The notes: a model not told the origin generated them from the letters alone. A stretch of DNA of 64,000 nucleotides from Enterobacter sp. SA187 (GCF_001888805.2 NZ_CP019113.1:992001-1056000); one strand, 5' to 3'. Positions 17,614 to 26,723 are shown, counted from the first letter of the stretch. Translations and numbers: made by a program.

Positions 17614-18435
17614 TTAAATACCGTCGCCGTACTCGAAGCGGTGATTCGCGCCGTTAAAATGCTGATCCATATCCATCGCGGGTTTGTCTGACTCCGGCTT
17701 GCCGACAATGCGGGCCGGTACGCCCGCCACTGTGGTGTGCGGCGGCACCGGTTGCAGCACCACCGAACCCGCGCCAATCTTCGCGCCGCGCCCGACTTCG
17801 ATATTGCCGAGAACTTTAGCCCCGGCGCCAATCATTACGCCTTCACGGATCTTCGGATGGCGATCGCCGCTGGTTTTGCCGGTCCCGCCGAGCGTGACCG
17901 ACTGCAAAATCGAAACGTCGTCTTCCACCACTGCCGTTTCCCCCACCACAATGCCGGTGGCATGGTCGAGCATGATACCGCGGCCAATCTTCGCCGCCGG
18001 GTGAATATCTACCTGGAAGGACACCGACACCTGATTTTGCAGGAAAATCGCCAGCGCGCGGCGGCCCTGATTCCACAGCCAGTGACCGATGCGGTAAGAC
18101 TGCAGGGCGTGAAAACCTTTCAGGTAGAGCAGCGGCGTGGAGTATTTATCCACCGCCGGATCGCGGGTGCGCACCGCCTGAATATCGCAGGCGGCGGAGG
18201 CGATCATTTCCGGGTCGGCAGCGTAGGCTTCTTCCACCACTTCACGAATGGCGATGGCGGGCATGATTGGCGACGCGAGTTTGTTCGCCAGCATATAGCT
18301 CAGCGCGCTGCCGAGGTTTTCGTGCTTGAGTAAGGTTGCGTGATAAAAACTGGCCAGCATTGGCTCACAATCGGCCAGCGCCCGGGCTTCGGCTTTAATA
18401 TTATTCCAGACGAGATCCAGTTCTTCACACGGCAT
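17614..18435 (-). CDS. cysE: Serine O-acetyltransferase CysE
   Basis: CysE makes O-acetylserine from serine and acetyl-CoA, the committed step of cysteine synthesis, and is feedback-inhibited by cysteine. The 273 residues equal the E. coli enzyme: an N-terminal helical domain, then left-handed beta-helix hexapeptide repeats (IGRGIMLDHATGIVVGE, with the catalytic Asp-His pair in LDHATG). It is the last gene of the secB-gpsA-cysE group. Confidence 0.98.
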   Translation of the reverse strand: MPCEELDLVWNNIKAEARALADCEPMLASFYHATLLKHENLGSALSYMLANKLASPIMPAIAIREVVEEAYAADPEMIASAACDIQAVRTRDPAVDKYSTPLLYLKGFHALQSYRIGHWLWNQGRRALAIFLQNQVSVSFQVDIHPAAKIGRGIMLDHATGIVVGETAVVEDDVSILQSVTLGGTGKTSGDRHPKIREGVMIGAGAKVLGNIEVGRGAKIGAGSVVLQPVPPHTTVAGVPARIVGKPESDKPAMDMDQHFNGANHRFEYGDGI

Positions 18436-18456
18436 TGCATACTCCAGGCGAAATAA

Positions 18457-18485
18457 AATGACCGGCCACTCTGCGATGGCCGTGT
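18457..18485 (-). terminator. Hairpin between gpsA and cysE, possible partial terminator
   Basis: On the minus strand CGGCCA pairs with TGGCCG around an 8-base loop and is followed by TCATTTTATTT. It lies in the 62-base gap before cysE and could reduce readthrough from gpsA. The stem is short, so activity is uncertain. Confidence 0.4.
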
Positions 18486-18497
18486 CAGTGATGAGGA

Positions 18498-19526
18498 TTA
18501 GGGAGCCGGATGGCTGGTACGCTCATCCTTGCGGGAGCGGCCTAATAAGGTCAATGCTGCCTCGCGCGCATTTTTTCCGCAATACAATACCTGATAAATT
18601 TCCTCGGTTATTGGCATTTCGACACCAAAGCGGTGTGCCAGCTCGCGGACTTCTTTGGTATTGCGGTAACCTTCCACGACCTGCCCGATGCTCTCCTGCG
18701 CGCTTTTTACGTCCATGCCCTGACCTAACGCCATCCCGAAACGACGGTTACGGGACTGGTTGTCGGTGCAGGTTAAGACCAGATCGCCCAGTCCCGCCAT
18801 GCCCATAAAGGTGGACGGATCGGCGCCCAGCGCCGCGCCCAGACGGGACATTTCCGTCAGACCACGGGTGATCAGCGCCGTACGCGCATTCGCGCCAAAA
18901 CCGATGCCATCGGACATGCCCGCGCCAATAGCAATGACGTTTTTCACCGCGCCGCCCAGCTGCACGCCGATAAAATCCGGGTTGCTGTAGACACGGAAGC
19001 TTTTGCCGCAGTGCAGCAACTGCTGCAAATCTTCAGCGAAAACCTCGTCGGTGGAGGCAAGTGAAATGGCCGTCGGCAGGCCCGCCGCCAGTTCTTTGGC
19101 GAAGGTCGGCCCGGAAATTACCGCCAGCGGAATGGCATCGCCCAGCGCTTCACGCGCCACATCCTGCAACAGACGGCCCGTTTCAGCTTCTAAGCCTTTG
19201 GTCGCCCATACCACGCGCGCGTCGTCGCGCATCAATGGTTTGATTTGTCGCAGCACGTCACCAAAAACATGGCTTGGCACCACCACCAGAATATTGCGGC
19301 TCGCGGCAAGCGCCGTCGCTAAGTCGCTCTCAAGGTGCAGCGTATCGGGGAAAGGCACATCCGGGAGGAACGCCACATTGCAACGGTCGTGTTGCAGTGT
19401 CGCGATATGTTTTGGATCGTGGCCCCAAAGCACCACTTCGTGGCCATTTCTTGCCAGGGTAATGGCAAGAGCGGTGCCGTAAGAGCCGGCACCGATCACA
19501 GTCATATGAGCATTTATCGTACTCAT
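18498..19526 (-). CDS. gpsA: sn-Glycerol-3-phosphate dehydrogenase [NAD(P)+] GpsA
   Basis: GpsA reduces dihydroxyacetone phosphate to sn-glycerol 3-phosphate for phospholipid synthesis. The 342 residues (339 in E. coli) have the N-terminal GAGSYGTALA dinucleotide-binding motif and the conserved KGLE and GPTFAKE motifs. The ATG at 19526 was chosen because it gives the E. coli-like N terminus; it shares one base with the secB stop (TGATG), indicating coupling. The long upstream in-frame extension lies within secB. Confidence 0.98.
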   Translation of the reverse strand: MSTINAHMTVIGAGSYGTALAITLARNGHEVVLWGHDPKHIATLQHDRCNVAFLPDVPFPDTLHLESDLATALAASRNILVVVPSHVFGDVLRQIKPLMRDDARVVWATKGLEAETGRLLQDVAREALGDAIPLAVISGPTFAKELAAGLPTAISLASTDEVFAEDLQQLLHCGKSFRVYSNPDFIGVQLGGAVKNVIAIGAGMSDGIGFGANARTALITRGLTEMSRLGAALGADPSTFMGMAGLGDLVLTCTDNQSRNRRFGMALGQGMDVKSAQESIGQVVEGYRNTKEVRELAHRFGVEMPITEEIYQVLYCGKNAREAALTLLGRSRKDERTSHPAP

Positions 19527-19993
19527 CAGGCATCCTGAGGTTGTTCGGTACCTTCGCCTGCCTGCTGCTGCAAATAGTTCATGAACAGCGCATCGAAGTT
19601 GACCGGTGCAAGGTTCAGCTGCGGGAATGTACCGCGGGAAACCAGGCTGGTGATGCATTCACGGGCATACGGGAACAGAATGTTCGGGCAGTATGCGCCT
19701 AAGCAATGCGCCATCTGGGTACCTTCGATACCGCCAACGGAGAAGATACCAGCCTGCTGGACTTCGCACAGGAAGGCCGTTTCTTCGCCCAGGCTTGCGG
19801 TCACGGTGACGCGCAGCACCACTTCATAAACGTCTTCAGCGAGCTGGCTGGAAGCTGTATCCAGATCCAGTTTCACTTCCGGCTGCCAGTCTTTCTGGAA
19901 AACGTGCGGCGCGTTTGGCGCTTCGAAAGACACATCCTTGGTATAAATACGCTGGATCTGGAAAGCCATTTCGGTGTTATTTTGTTCTGACAT
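19526..19993 (-). CDS. secB: Protein-export chaperone SecB
   Basis: SecB is the cytosolic tetrameric chaperone that keeps preproteins unfolded and delivers them to SecA. Its 155 residues equal E. coli SecB, and the conserved core (FQIQRIYTKDVSFEAPNAP and the CPNILFPYARE segment) is intact. It lies between grxC and gpsA on the same strand. Confidence 0.98.
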   Translation of the reverse strand: MSEQNNTEMAFQIQRIYTKDVSFEAPNAPHVFQKDWQPEVKLDLDTASSQLAEDVYEVVLRVTVTASLGEETAFLCEVQQAGIFSVGGIEGTQMAHCLGAYCPNILFPYARECITSLVSRGTFPQLNLAPVNFDALFMNYLQQQAGEGTEQPQDA

Positions 19994-20024
19994 GAGTAGT
20001 CCTTAGTGTTGTCCTAAATACGCT

Positions 20025-20276
20025 CTAGCGTAACAGGGGATCGAGTCCACCACGCGCGTCCAGCGCATACAAGTCGTCACAGCCGCCAATGTGCTGTGCA
20101 TCAATAAAAATCTGCGGCACGGTCGTACGGCCACTACGTTGAATCATCTCTTCGCGCTTCACCGCATCGCCATCAATCGGCAGCTCTTCGAAGGCAACGC
20201 CTTTGCTGTTGAGCAATGCTTTTGCGCGATGGCAAAACGGGCAGATCGCTTTGGTATAGATTTCAATGTTGGCCAT
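20025..20276 (-). CDS. grxC: Glutaredoxin 3
   Basis: GrxC is a glutathione-dependent dithiol oxidoreductase. The 83 residues contain the active site CPFC (residues 12-15), the TVPQIF cis-proline motif and the GGCDD glutathione-binding motif. It lies 20 bases after yibN and 31 bases before secB, in one co-directional group. Confidence 0.98.
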   Translation of the reverse strand: MANIEIYTKAICPFCHRAKALLNSKGVAFEELPIDGDAVKREEMIQRSGRTTVPQIFIDAQHIGGCDDLYALDARGGLDPLLR

Positions 20277-20296
20277 GACAGCACTCCACTTATGAT

Positions 20297-20728
20297 TTAT
20301 TTACCGCGAACAAGCGGGAGGTTTTCACCACTCCAGCCAGCTACGCCATCTTTCAGTACATAGACTCGTTCGAAGCCCGCTTTAATCAGCTCGTTCGCCG
20401 GAGCCTGGGCCTGCATACCGGCACCATCTACCACAATAATGGGTTTGCTTTTATTTTTCTCAAGCTCGCCGAGGTTATTGTTTTTGATATCGTTAGGCAG
20501 CACGTTGTGCGCGCCCGCGATGTGGCCTTTGCGGAAATCATCACGCTGGCGCAGATCCACAACCACCGCATCTTCTTTGTTGATCAGACGCGTTGCTTCA
20601 CCACGCGTGATGACTTTAACTTTCGACACCAGACCCTTGAAGGTGGTGAACAGCACCGCCGCCAGTAAGACAACCCATGCGATACAAAGTATGGGGTGAC
20701 GGCTAACAAATTGCATAATTTCTTGCAT
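20297..20728 (-). CDS. yibN: Membrane-anchored rhodanese-like protein YibN
   Basis: The 143-residue protein equals E. coli YibN in length. An N-terminal membrane anchor (about residues 10-30) is followed by a rhodanese domain (VVVDLRQRDDFRKGHIAGAHN). In the active-site loop the usual catalytic Cys is not obvious (VVDGAGMQAQAPA); E. coli has Cys nearby (MQCQ). A sulfurtransferase role is therefore doubtful. The ATG at 20728 was chosen over an upstream in-frame TTG at 20752 because it matches the family start, although its GGGAG is rather far upstream. Confidence 0.93.
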   Translation of the reverse strand: MQEIMQFVSRHPILCIAWVVLLAAVLFTTFKGLVSKVKVITRGEATRLINKEDAVVVDLRQRDDFRKGHIAGAHNVLPNDIKNNNLGELEKNKSKPIIVVDGAGMQAQAPANELIKAGFERVYVLKDGVAGWSGENLPLVRGK

Positions 20729-20973
20729 GGAGGGCAACAACTCCCGACTCAATGATTAAAAACCAGGAAAGGAGTATACCTGTGCGGTGTAGCAAATACA
20801 GCCAGCGAGCACAACGGAATGCATTTTCTGCGGCGCGTTACGAAAAAAATGCCTGAAGCCATTAAAAACACAGCCCTTCCCCACCTCATTCTTTGATCTT
20901 CTGCGGCTATTTGATCGATTCAGCTGTAGTAAAATTACGCAAATTTTTGACTCATGAGCATGAGGTTGTCGCA

Positions 20974-22521
20974 ATGTCGGTTTCTAAAAAACCTATGGTA
21001 CTGGTGATCCTCGATGGCTATGGCTATCGTGAAGACCAGCAGGATAACGCTATTTTTAACGCTAAAACGCCGGTCATGGATGCCCTGTGGGCGAAACGTC
21101 CGCATACGCTGATTGACGCATCCGGCCTGGAAGTGGGTCTGCCGGACCGCCAGATGGGCAACTCGGAAGTCGGTCACGTCAATCTGGGCGCGGGCCGTAT
21201 CGTTTATCAGGATCTGACCCGTCTGGACGTAGAAATCAAACAGGGCACCTTTTTCAGCAACCCGGCGCTGACCGCTGCGGTGGATAACGCCACCACCAGC
21301 GGCAAAGCCGTGCACATCATGGGCTTGCTGTCTGCGGGCGGCGTGCACAGCCATGAAGATCACATTCTTGCGATGGTCGAACTGGCAGCTCAGCGCGGCG
21401 CAGAAAAAATCTATCTGCATGCTTTCCTGGATGGCCGCGATACCCCGCCACGCAGCGCAGAATCGTCCCTGAAACGCTTCGAAGACAAATTTGCTGAACT
21501 GGGCAAAGGCCGCGTCGCCACTATTATTGGTCGCTACTATGCGATGGACCGCGATAACCGCTGGGATCGCGTGGAACAGGCATACAACCTGCTGACGCAG
21601 GCGAAAGGCGAGTTCCAGGCCGACAGCGCGGTCGCAGGTTTACAGGCAGCCTATGCCCGTGATGAAAACGACGAATTCGTAAAAGCGACGGTGATCCGCG
21701 CCGAAGGCCAGGCCGACTCCGCGATGGTCGACGGCGATGCGCTGATTTTCATGAACTTCCGTGCCGACCGCGCCCGCGAAATTACCCGCGCCTTTGTGAA
21801 TGCCGATTTTGACGGCTTCGCCCGTCAGAAAGTGGTGCAGTTAAGCGATTTCGTCATGCTGACCGAATACGCCGCCGATATCAAAACGACGGTGGCTTAC
21901 GCACCGGCGTCCCTGGCGAATACCTTCGGCGAGTGGATGGCGAAGCATGACAAAACCCAGCTGCGCATTTCCGAAACCGAGAAATACGCCCATGTGACCT
22001 TCTTCTTTAACGGCGGCGTTGAAGAGTCGTTTGCCGGCGAAGATCGCATTCTGATCAACTCCCCAAAAGTGGCGACTTACGACCTGCAGCCGGAAATGAG
22101 CAGTGCAGAATTAACTGAAAAACTGGTCGCAGCGATCAACAGCGGCAAGTATGACGCCATCATCTGCAACTACCCGAACGGCGATATGGTAGGACATACC
22201 GGCGTCTTTGAAGCGGCGGTTGCCGCTGTCGAAACCCTGGATAACTGCATCGCGCAGGTCAGCGAGGCGGTGGAGTCCGTGGGCGGCCAGCTGCTGATTA
22301 CCGCGGATCACGGCAATGCTGAGCAGATGCGCGACCCGGCCACCGGCCAGGCGCATACTGCCCACACTAACCTGCCGGTGCCGCTGATCTATGTGGGCGA
22401 CAAAACCGTGAAAGCGGTGGATGGCGGCAAACTTTCCGACATCGCGCCGACCATGCTGGCGCTGATGGGCATGGAAATCCCGCAAGAGATGACTGGTAAG
22501 CCGCTGTTCATCGTGGAATAA
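20974..22521 (+). CDS. gpmM: 2,3-bisphosphoglycerate-independent phosphoglycerate mutase
   Basis: GpmM interconverts 3- and 2-phosphoglycerate using two Mn2+ ions. The 515 residues (514 in E. coli) keep the alkaline-phosphatase-like core: ILDGYG near the N terminus, the phosphoserine in MGNSEVGH, and the metal ligands in ADHGNAE near the C terminus. The ATG at 20974 gives the conserved N terminus; earlier in-frame codons lack a ribosome-binding site. It is the first gene of gpmM-envC-yibQ. Confidence 0.98.
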   Translation: MSVSKKPMVLVILDGYGYREDQQDNAIFNAKTPVMDALWAKRPHTLIDASGLEVGLPDRQMGNSEVGHVNLGAGRIVYQDLTRLDVEIKQGTFFSNPALTAAVDNATTSGKAVHIMGLLSAGGVHSHEDHILAMVELAAQRGAEKIYLHAFLDGRDTPPRSAESSLKRFEDKFAELGKGRVATIIGRYYAMDRDNRWDRVEQAYNLLTQAKGEFQADSAVAGLQAAYARDENDEFVKATVIRAEGQADSAMVDGDALIFMNFRADRAREITRAFVNADFDGFARQKVVQLSDFVMLTEYAADIKTTVAYAPASLANTFGEWMAKHDKTQLRISETEKYAHVTFFFNGGVEESFAGEDRILINSPKVATYDLQPEMSSAELTEKLVAAINSGKYDAIICNYPNGDMVGHTGVFEAAVAAVETLDNCIAQVSEAVESVGGQLLITADHGNAEQMRDPATGQAHTAHTNLPVPLIYVGDKTVKAVDGGKLSDIAPTMLALMGMEIPQEMTGKPLFIVE

Positions 22522-22552
22522 TCGCTCCCCATGAGGGGAAAGGCGATTTTTT
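22521..22552 (+). terminator. Terminator-like hairpin enclosing the envC start codon
   Basis: ATCGC pairs with GCGAT and CCCC with GGGG, with the tetraloop ATGA, then TTTTTT. The structure begins at the gpmM stop codon, and the loop contains the envC ATG. It looks like an intrinsic terminator or attenuator that could both cut gpmM readthrough and hide the envC start. Confidence 0.65.
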
Positions 22553-23799
22553 CAAACACCTGGACTGTGTCGATCCGGTCCGTGATCTACGCCAGCGCGC
22601 TCAGCGCTGGCGTATTGTTGTGCGCCTTTTCAGCCCACGCGGATGACCGCGACCAGTTAAAATCCATTCAGGCAGACATTGCCGCCAAAGAACGTGCCGT
22701 TCGTAAGCAACAGCAGCAGCGCAGCACTCTCCTCGCCCAGTTAAAAGCGCAGGAAGAGGCGATCTCTGCCGCCACCCGCGCTCTGCGCGAAACCCAGAAC
22801 ACTCTCGGCCAGCTCAATAAACAAATTGATGAGATGAATGCATCTATCGCCAGACTGGAGCGCCAGCGCGCCAGCCAGGAGCGTAATCTGGCCGCGCAGC
22901 TTGATGCGGCATTCCGTCAGGGCGAACACAGCGGGATACAGATGATCCTCAGCGGCGAAGAAGGCCAGCGATCGCAGCGTCTGCAGGCCTATTACGGCTA
23001 TCTGAATCAGGCGCGTCAGGAAACCATCGCCCAGCTCCAGCAAACCCGTGAAGAAGTGAACTCTCAGAAAGCCGAGCTGGAAGAGAAGCAGAGCCAGCAG
23101 CAAACCCTGCTTTATGAGCAGCAGGCACAGCAGGCTAAGCTTGAGCAGGCGCGCAACGAGCGTAAGAAAACCCTCGCAGGCCTGGAGTCGTCCATCCAGC
23201 AGGGCCAGCAACAGCTGAGCGAACTGCGGGCTAACGAATCACGGCTGCGCAATACCCTTGCCCGCGCCGAAGCCGCCGCCAGAGCGCGGGCGGAACGTGA
23301 AGCGCGCGAAGCCCAGGCGGTGCGCGATCGCCAGAAAGACGCCTCGCGCAAAGGCACCACCTATAAGCCGACGGAAAGCGAACAGTCGCTGATGTCCCGC
23401 ACCGGCGGCCTCGGATCGCCACGCGGCCAGGCCTACTGGCCGGCACGGGGCACTATCCTGCATCGTTATGGCGAACAGTTACAGGGTGAGCTACGGTGGA
23501 AAGGAATTGTGATCGGCGCCTCTGAAGGCAGCGAAGTAAAAGCCATTGCCGATGGCCGTGTGATCCTCGCCGACTGGCTGCAGGGCTATGGTCTTGTGGT
23601 GGTGGTTGAACACGGTAAAGGCGACATGAGTCTTTACGGCTATAATCAGAGCGCGCTGGTCAGCGTGGGCACGCAGGTGCGTGCCGGTCAACCGATTGCC
23701 CTTGTGGGCAGCAGTGGCGGTCAGGGCAGACCTTCACTCTATTTCGAAATTCGCCGCCAGGGTCAGGCGGTCAATCCACAACCGTGGTTGGGAAGATAA
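22531..23799 (+). CDS. envC: Murein hydrolase activator EnvC
   Basis: EnvC is a periplasmic divisome factor that activates amidases AmiA and AmiB during cell separation, controlled by FtsEX. The 422 residues show a signal peptide (hydrophobic stretch ending CAFSAHA near residue 37), a long Gln/Glu/Lys-rich coiled coil (about 40-270) and a C-terminal degenerate LytM domain (about 300-422, YGEQLQGELRWKGIVI to the end) lacking the zinc ligands of active peptidases. The ATG at 22531 sits in the loop of a hairpin; a GTG at 22567 is an alternative start. Confidence 0.95.
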   Translation: MRGKAIFSNTWTVSIRSVIYASALSAGVLLCAFSAHADDRDQLKSIQADIAAKERAVRKQQQQRSTLLAQLKAQEEAISAATRALRETQNTLGQLNKQIDEMNASIARLERQRASQERNLAAQLDAAFRQGEHSGIQMILSGEEGQRSQRLQAYYGYLNQARQETIAQLQQTREEVNSQKAELEEKQSQQQTLLYEQQAQQAKLEQARNERKKTLAGLESSIQQGQQQLSELRANESRLRNTLARAEAAARARAEREAREAQAVRDRQKDASRKGTTYKPTESEQSLMSRTGGLGSPRGQAYWPARGTILHRYGEQLQGELRWKGIVIGASEGSEVKAIADGRVILADWLQGYGLVVVVEHGKGDMSLYGYNQSALVSVGTQVRAGQPIALVGSSGGQGRPSLYFEIRRQGQAVNPQPWLGR

Positions 23800-23802
23800 G
23801 TT

Positions 23803-24753
23803 TTGCTTCAATTTCGTCGTCTGATTGTTGCTGTTGTCAGCGTTCTGGTTTTCACCGCCCCGGCGTTTGCCGGAAAACTCGCCATCGTGATCGATGATTT
23901 TGGTTATCGTCCGCACAACGAAAATCAGGTGCTGGCGATGCCTGCCGCCATCTCTGTTGCCGTGCTGCCCAATGCGCCTCATGCGCGGGAAATGGCGACC
24001 AAAGCGCATAATCTGGGCCACGAAGTGCTGATTCACCTGCCGATGGCCCCGCTCAGCAAACAGCCGCTGGAAAAAGACACCCTGCGCCCGGACATGAGCA
24101 GCGATGAAATCGAGCGCATCATCCGCAATGCGGTAGACAGTGTGCCCTATGCCGTCGGGCTGAATAACCATATGGGCAGCGCCATGACCTCCAGCCTGTT
24201 CGGCATGCAGAAGGTGATGCAGGCGCTGGCGCGTTACGATCTCTATTTTCTCGACAGTATGACCATCGGCAACAGCCAGGCAATGCGCGCGGCGACGGGC
24301 ACCGGCGTGAAGGTGATCAAGCGTAAAGTGTTCCTCGACGATACCCAGAACGAAGCCGATATTCGCCGCCAGTTTAACCGCGCGGTAGAACTGGCGCGGC
24401 GTAACGGCTCGGCGATCGCCATCGGCCACCCGCACCCGTCAACAGTGCGCGTCCTGCAACAAATGCTGCCCACTTTGCCGCCGGATATCACGCTGGTGCG
24501 TCCGGGCAGCCTGCTGAACGAGCCGCAGATCGACACCTCAAAACCTGTGCTGACGCCGCCCGCCAGCCAACCGCAGGCACCGCGCAACCCGTTCCGCGGC
24601 GTGAAGTTGTGTAAACCGAAGACAGCCCCTGAGCGCGTTGATGCGACGCGTTTCTTTAGCGTGCTGAGCGAAAGCATCAGCGAGAGTCCGCTGGTGAAAT
24701 ACGTGCAGGGCCAGTGGCAGGGATGGGGCAAAGCCCGCCAGCAGGCGGGCTGA
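23803..24753 (+). CDS. yibQ: Divergent polysaccharide deacetylase family protein YibQ
   Basis: The 316-residue protein matches E. coli YibQ (319). It starts with a TTG codon (MLQFRRLI) 3 bases after the envC stop, giving a signal peptide ending near PAFAGKL. The mature domain is a divergent NodB-like fold (IVIDDFGYRP near the start, LIHLPMAP, NNHMGSAMTS, IGHPHP). Its substrate is unknown; its operon with EnvC suggests a cell-envelope role. Confidence 0.95.
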   Translation: MLQFRRLIVAVVSVLVFTAPAFAGKLAIVIDDFGYRPHNENQVLAMPAAISVAVLPNAPHAREMATKAHNLGHEVLIHLPMAPLSKQPLEKDTLRPDMSSDEIERIIRNAVDSVPYAVGLNNHMGSAMTSSLFGMQKVMQALARYDLYFLDSMTIGNSQAMRAATGTGVKVIKRKVFLDDTQNEADIRRQFNRAVELARRNGSAIAIGHPHPSTVRVLQQMLPTLPPDITLVRPGSLLNEPQIDTSKPVLTPPASQPQAPRNPFRGVKLCKPKTAPERVDATRFFSVLSESISESPLVKYVQGQWQGWGKARQQAG

Positions 24754-24756
24754 TGA

Positions 24757-25554
24757 TCAGATCAGGCGGCGATTTTTTTGCGTTTTCGGCAACGCCGCCT
24801 TTTCATCCTGATGAATATACCAGGCTTTGAAATATTTCAGAAAACTATAAAGCGTGGCATATAAACCGGTTACCACCCCGACTTTCCCGCTACGCCATGC
24901 CCCGCTAAACAGATACCATTTAAAAAACGCGCCTATGGCGCTTATTATGCCGCGCCCGATTGACGGTTTCACCTGCTGATATTTCACCAGCCGCGAGGTA
25001 TAGCTGTTGAGTTTGTTGAAAACTTCATGCAAAGAATAAAAGGTATCGTGGCGCACGCGTCCGGGAATTTTTACCGAAGTGCTAAAGCCTTCGACTTTAT
25101 CGTCCACCGGTCGATCGTTAAAACGCGCATGCTGACGGTTGAATAATCGCACCGGAAAATCGGGGGACGACACCGGATAAAGGGTTCGCACTTCTTCCCC
25201 CAGCACATACCAGTAACGGGAAAGCCGCCACGCCTGGTCAGGGGGAGGCGTCTCTCCCGCTTTCAGACGTAAAATAAAATCAATGGTTTCGGGATCCAGC
25301 ACTTCATCGCTGTCCAGACATAACACCCAGTCATTGGTCGCCAGACTGATGGCATAGTTCATCTGCGCGCCATGCATAGTGTAAGGGTGGTGGTGAATAA
25401 CCAGTTCATATTCATGACATATATCCAGGGTGGCATCGCTGCTCCCGGAATCCACGACAATAATTTCATCCGCCACCGCTAAAACGGGCGGCAGAACCTC
25501 ACGTAATAATCGCGCTGAATTACAGGTCAGCAGACACACGGATAAGGTGAACAT
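24757..25554 (-). CDS. Family 2 glycosyltransferase of the WaaE/KdtX type, probable LPS core enzyme
   Basis: The 265-residue protein has the GT-A signature of family 2: LSVCLLTCNSA at the N terminus, DEIIVVDSGSSDATLDIC, and the metal/nucleotide-sugar motif CLDSDEVLD. The C-terminal half has a hydrophobic and basic segment (GAFFKWYLFSGAWR) suited to membrane association. It lies between yibQ and tdh, where E. coli has yibD (waaH), but is not an orthologue of YibD; the YibD-like gene here is at 36153. A second member of this broad family, waaE, is at 41221. The ATG at 25554 was preferred over a TTG at 25587. Acceptor and donor sugars are unknown. Confidence 0.8.
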   Translation of the reverse strand: MFTLSVCLLTCNSARLLREVLPPVLAVADEIIVVDSGSSDATLDICHEYELVIHHHPYTMHGAQMNYAISLATNDWVLCLDSDEVLDPETIDFILRLKAGETPPPDQAWRLSRYWYVLGEEVRTLYPVSSPDFPVRLFNRQHARFNDRPVDDKVEGFSTSVKIPGRVRHDTFYSLHEVFNKLNSYTSRLVKYQQVKPSIGRGIISAIGAFFKWYLFSGAWRSGKVGVVTGLYATLYSFLKYFKAWYIHQDEKAALPKTQKNRRLI

Positions 25555-25592
25555 ACAGTCAATCGCACCTGTTAATAGGATCGTCAATGCAT

Positions 25593-25622
25593 GTTATAAC
25601 CGGATATTAAAAAAGGTGATAA
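25593..25622 (-). promoter_or_regulatory. Candidate sigma-70 promoter for the glycosyltransferase at 24757
   Basis: On the minus strand TTATCA (-35) and TATAAC (-10) are 18 bases apart in an AT-rich leader about 40 bases before the start codon. Confidence 0.5.
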
Positions 25623-25670
25623 AGAAATCATGCTTTCGCTATTAAAAATGCAGAAAGATGTGATGGGGCT

Positions 25671-25697
25671 AAAAAGGCACCCGAAGGTGCCTTTTAT
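25671..25697 (-). terminator. Rho-independent terminator of kbl-tdh
   Basis: On the minus strand, just after the tdh stop, AAGGCACC and GGTGCCTT pair around a TTCG-type loop and are followed by a T-run. The plus strand also ends in T-rich sequence, so it may work in both directions. Confidence 0.9.
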
Positions 25698-26723
25698 TTA
25701 ATCCCAGCTCAGAATGACTTTTCCTGACTGGCCGGAACGCATGGCGTCGAAGCCTTCCTGGAACGCGTCAATGGGGAAGCGATGAGTGATGATCGGTGTT
25801 AAATCCAGACCAGACTGGATGAGCGCCGCCATTTTGTACCAGGTTTCGAACATCTCACGACCGTAAATGCCTTTAATGAACAGGCCTTTAAAGATCACTT
25901 TATTCCAGTCGATGGACATCTCTGACGGCGGTATACCCAGCAGCGCAATACGCCCGCCGTGGTTCATGGTGTCGAGCATGGTGCGGAACGCCGCCGGCGC
26001 GCCGGACATCTCCAGACCCACGTCAAAACCTTCGGTCATGCCCAGCTCGGCCATCACGTCATTCAGGCTCTCTTTGGCAACGTTGACCGCGCGGGTAACG
26101 CCCATTTTACGCGCCAGATCCAGACGGTATTCATTCACATCGGTGATGACGACATGGCGCGCGCCGACGTGTTTCGCCACCGCCGCCGCCATGATGCCAA
26201 TCGGGCCTGCGCCGGACACCAGCACATCTTCGCCCACCAGATCGAAAGAGAGCGCCGTATGCACTGCGTTGCCGAACGGATCGAAAATAGACGCCAGTTC
26301 ATCGGAGATATTGTCCGGGATTTTGAAGGCGTTAAACGCCGGGATCACCAGATATTCAGCAAAGCAGCCCTGACGGTTGACGCCCACGCCGATAGTGTTA
26401 CGGCACAGATGCGTACGACCACCGCGGCAGTTACGGCAATGACCACAGGTGATATGCCCTTCGCCGGAAACGCGATCGCCGATTTTAAAGCCTTTCACTT
26501 CCTGACCGATGCCGACCACCTCGCCGACATACTCATGGCCCACGACCATAGGTACCGGGATCGTCTTCTGTGACCATTCGTCCCAGTTATAAATATGCAC
26601 ATCCGTGCCGCAAATTGCGGTTTTACGGATTTTAATCAGCAGATCATTATGTCCGACGTCCGGCTGCGGTACATCGGTCATCCAGATCCCTTCCGCTGGC
26701 TTCAGCTTGGATAAGGCTTTCAT
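25698..26723 (-). CDS. tdh: L-threonine 3-dehydrogenase
   Basis: Tdh oxidises L-threonine to 2-amino-3-ketobutyrate with NAD+, the first step of threonine breakdown to glycine and acetyl-CoA. The 341 residues equal the E. coli enzyme, with the zinc alcohol dehydrogenase motifs GHEYVGEV, the structural-zinc cysteines in CGHCRNCRGGRTHLC, and the nucleotide-binding GAGPIG. It lies 9 bases after kbl in one operon. Confidence 0.98.
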   Translation of the reverse strand: MKALSKLKPAEGIWMTDVPQPDVGHNDLLIKIRKTAICGTDVHIYNWDEWSQKTIPVPMVVGHEYVGEVVGIGQEVKGFKIGDRVSGEGHITCGHCRNCRGGRTHLCRNTIGVGVNRQGCFAEYLVIPAFNAFKIPDNISDELASIFDPFGNAVHTALSFDLVGEDVLVSGAGPIGIMAAAVAKHVGARHVVITDVNEYRLDLARKMGVTRAVNVAKESLNDVMAELGMTEGFDVGLEMSGAPAAFRTMLDTMNHGGRIALLGIPPSEMSIDWNKVIFKGLFIKGIYGREMFETWYKMAALIQSGLDLTPIITHRFPIDAFQEGFDAMRSGQSGKVILSWD

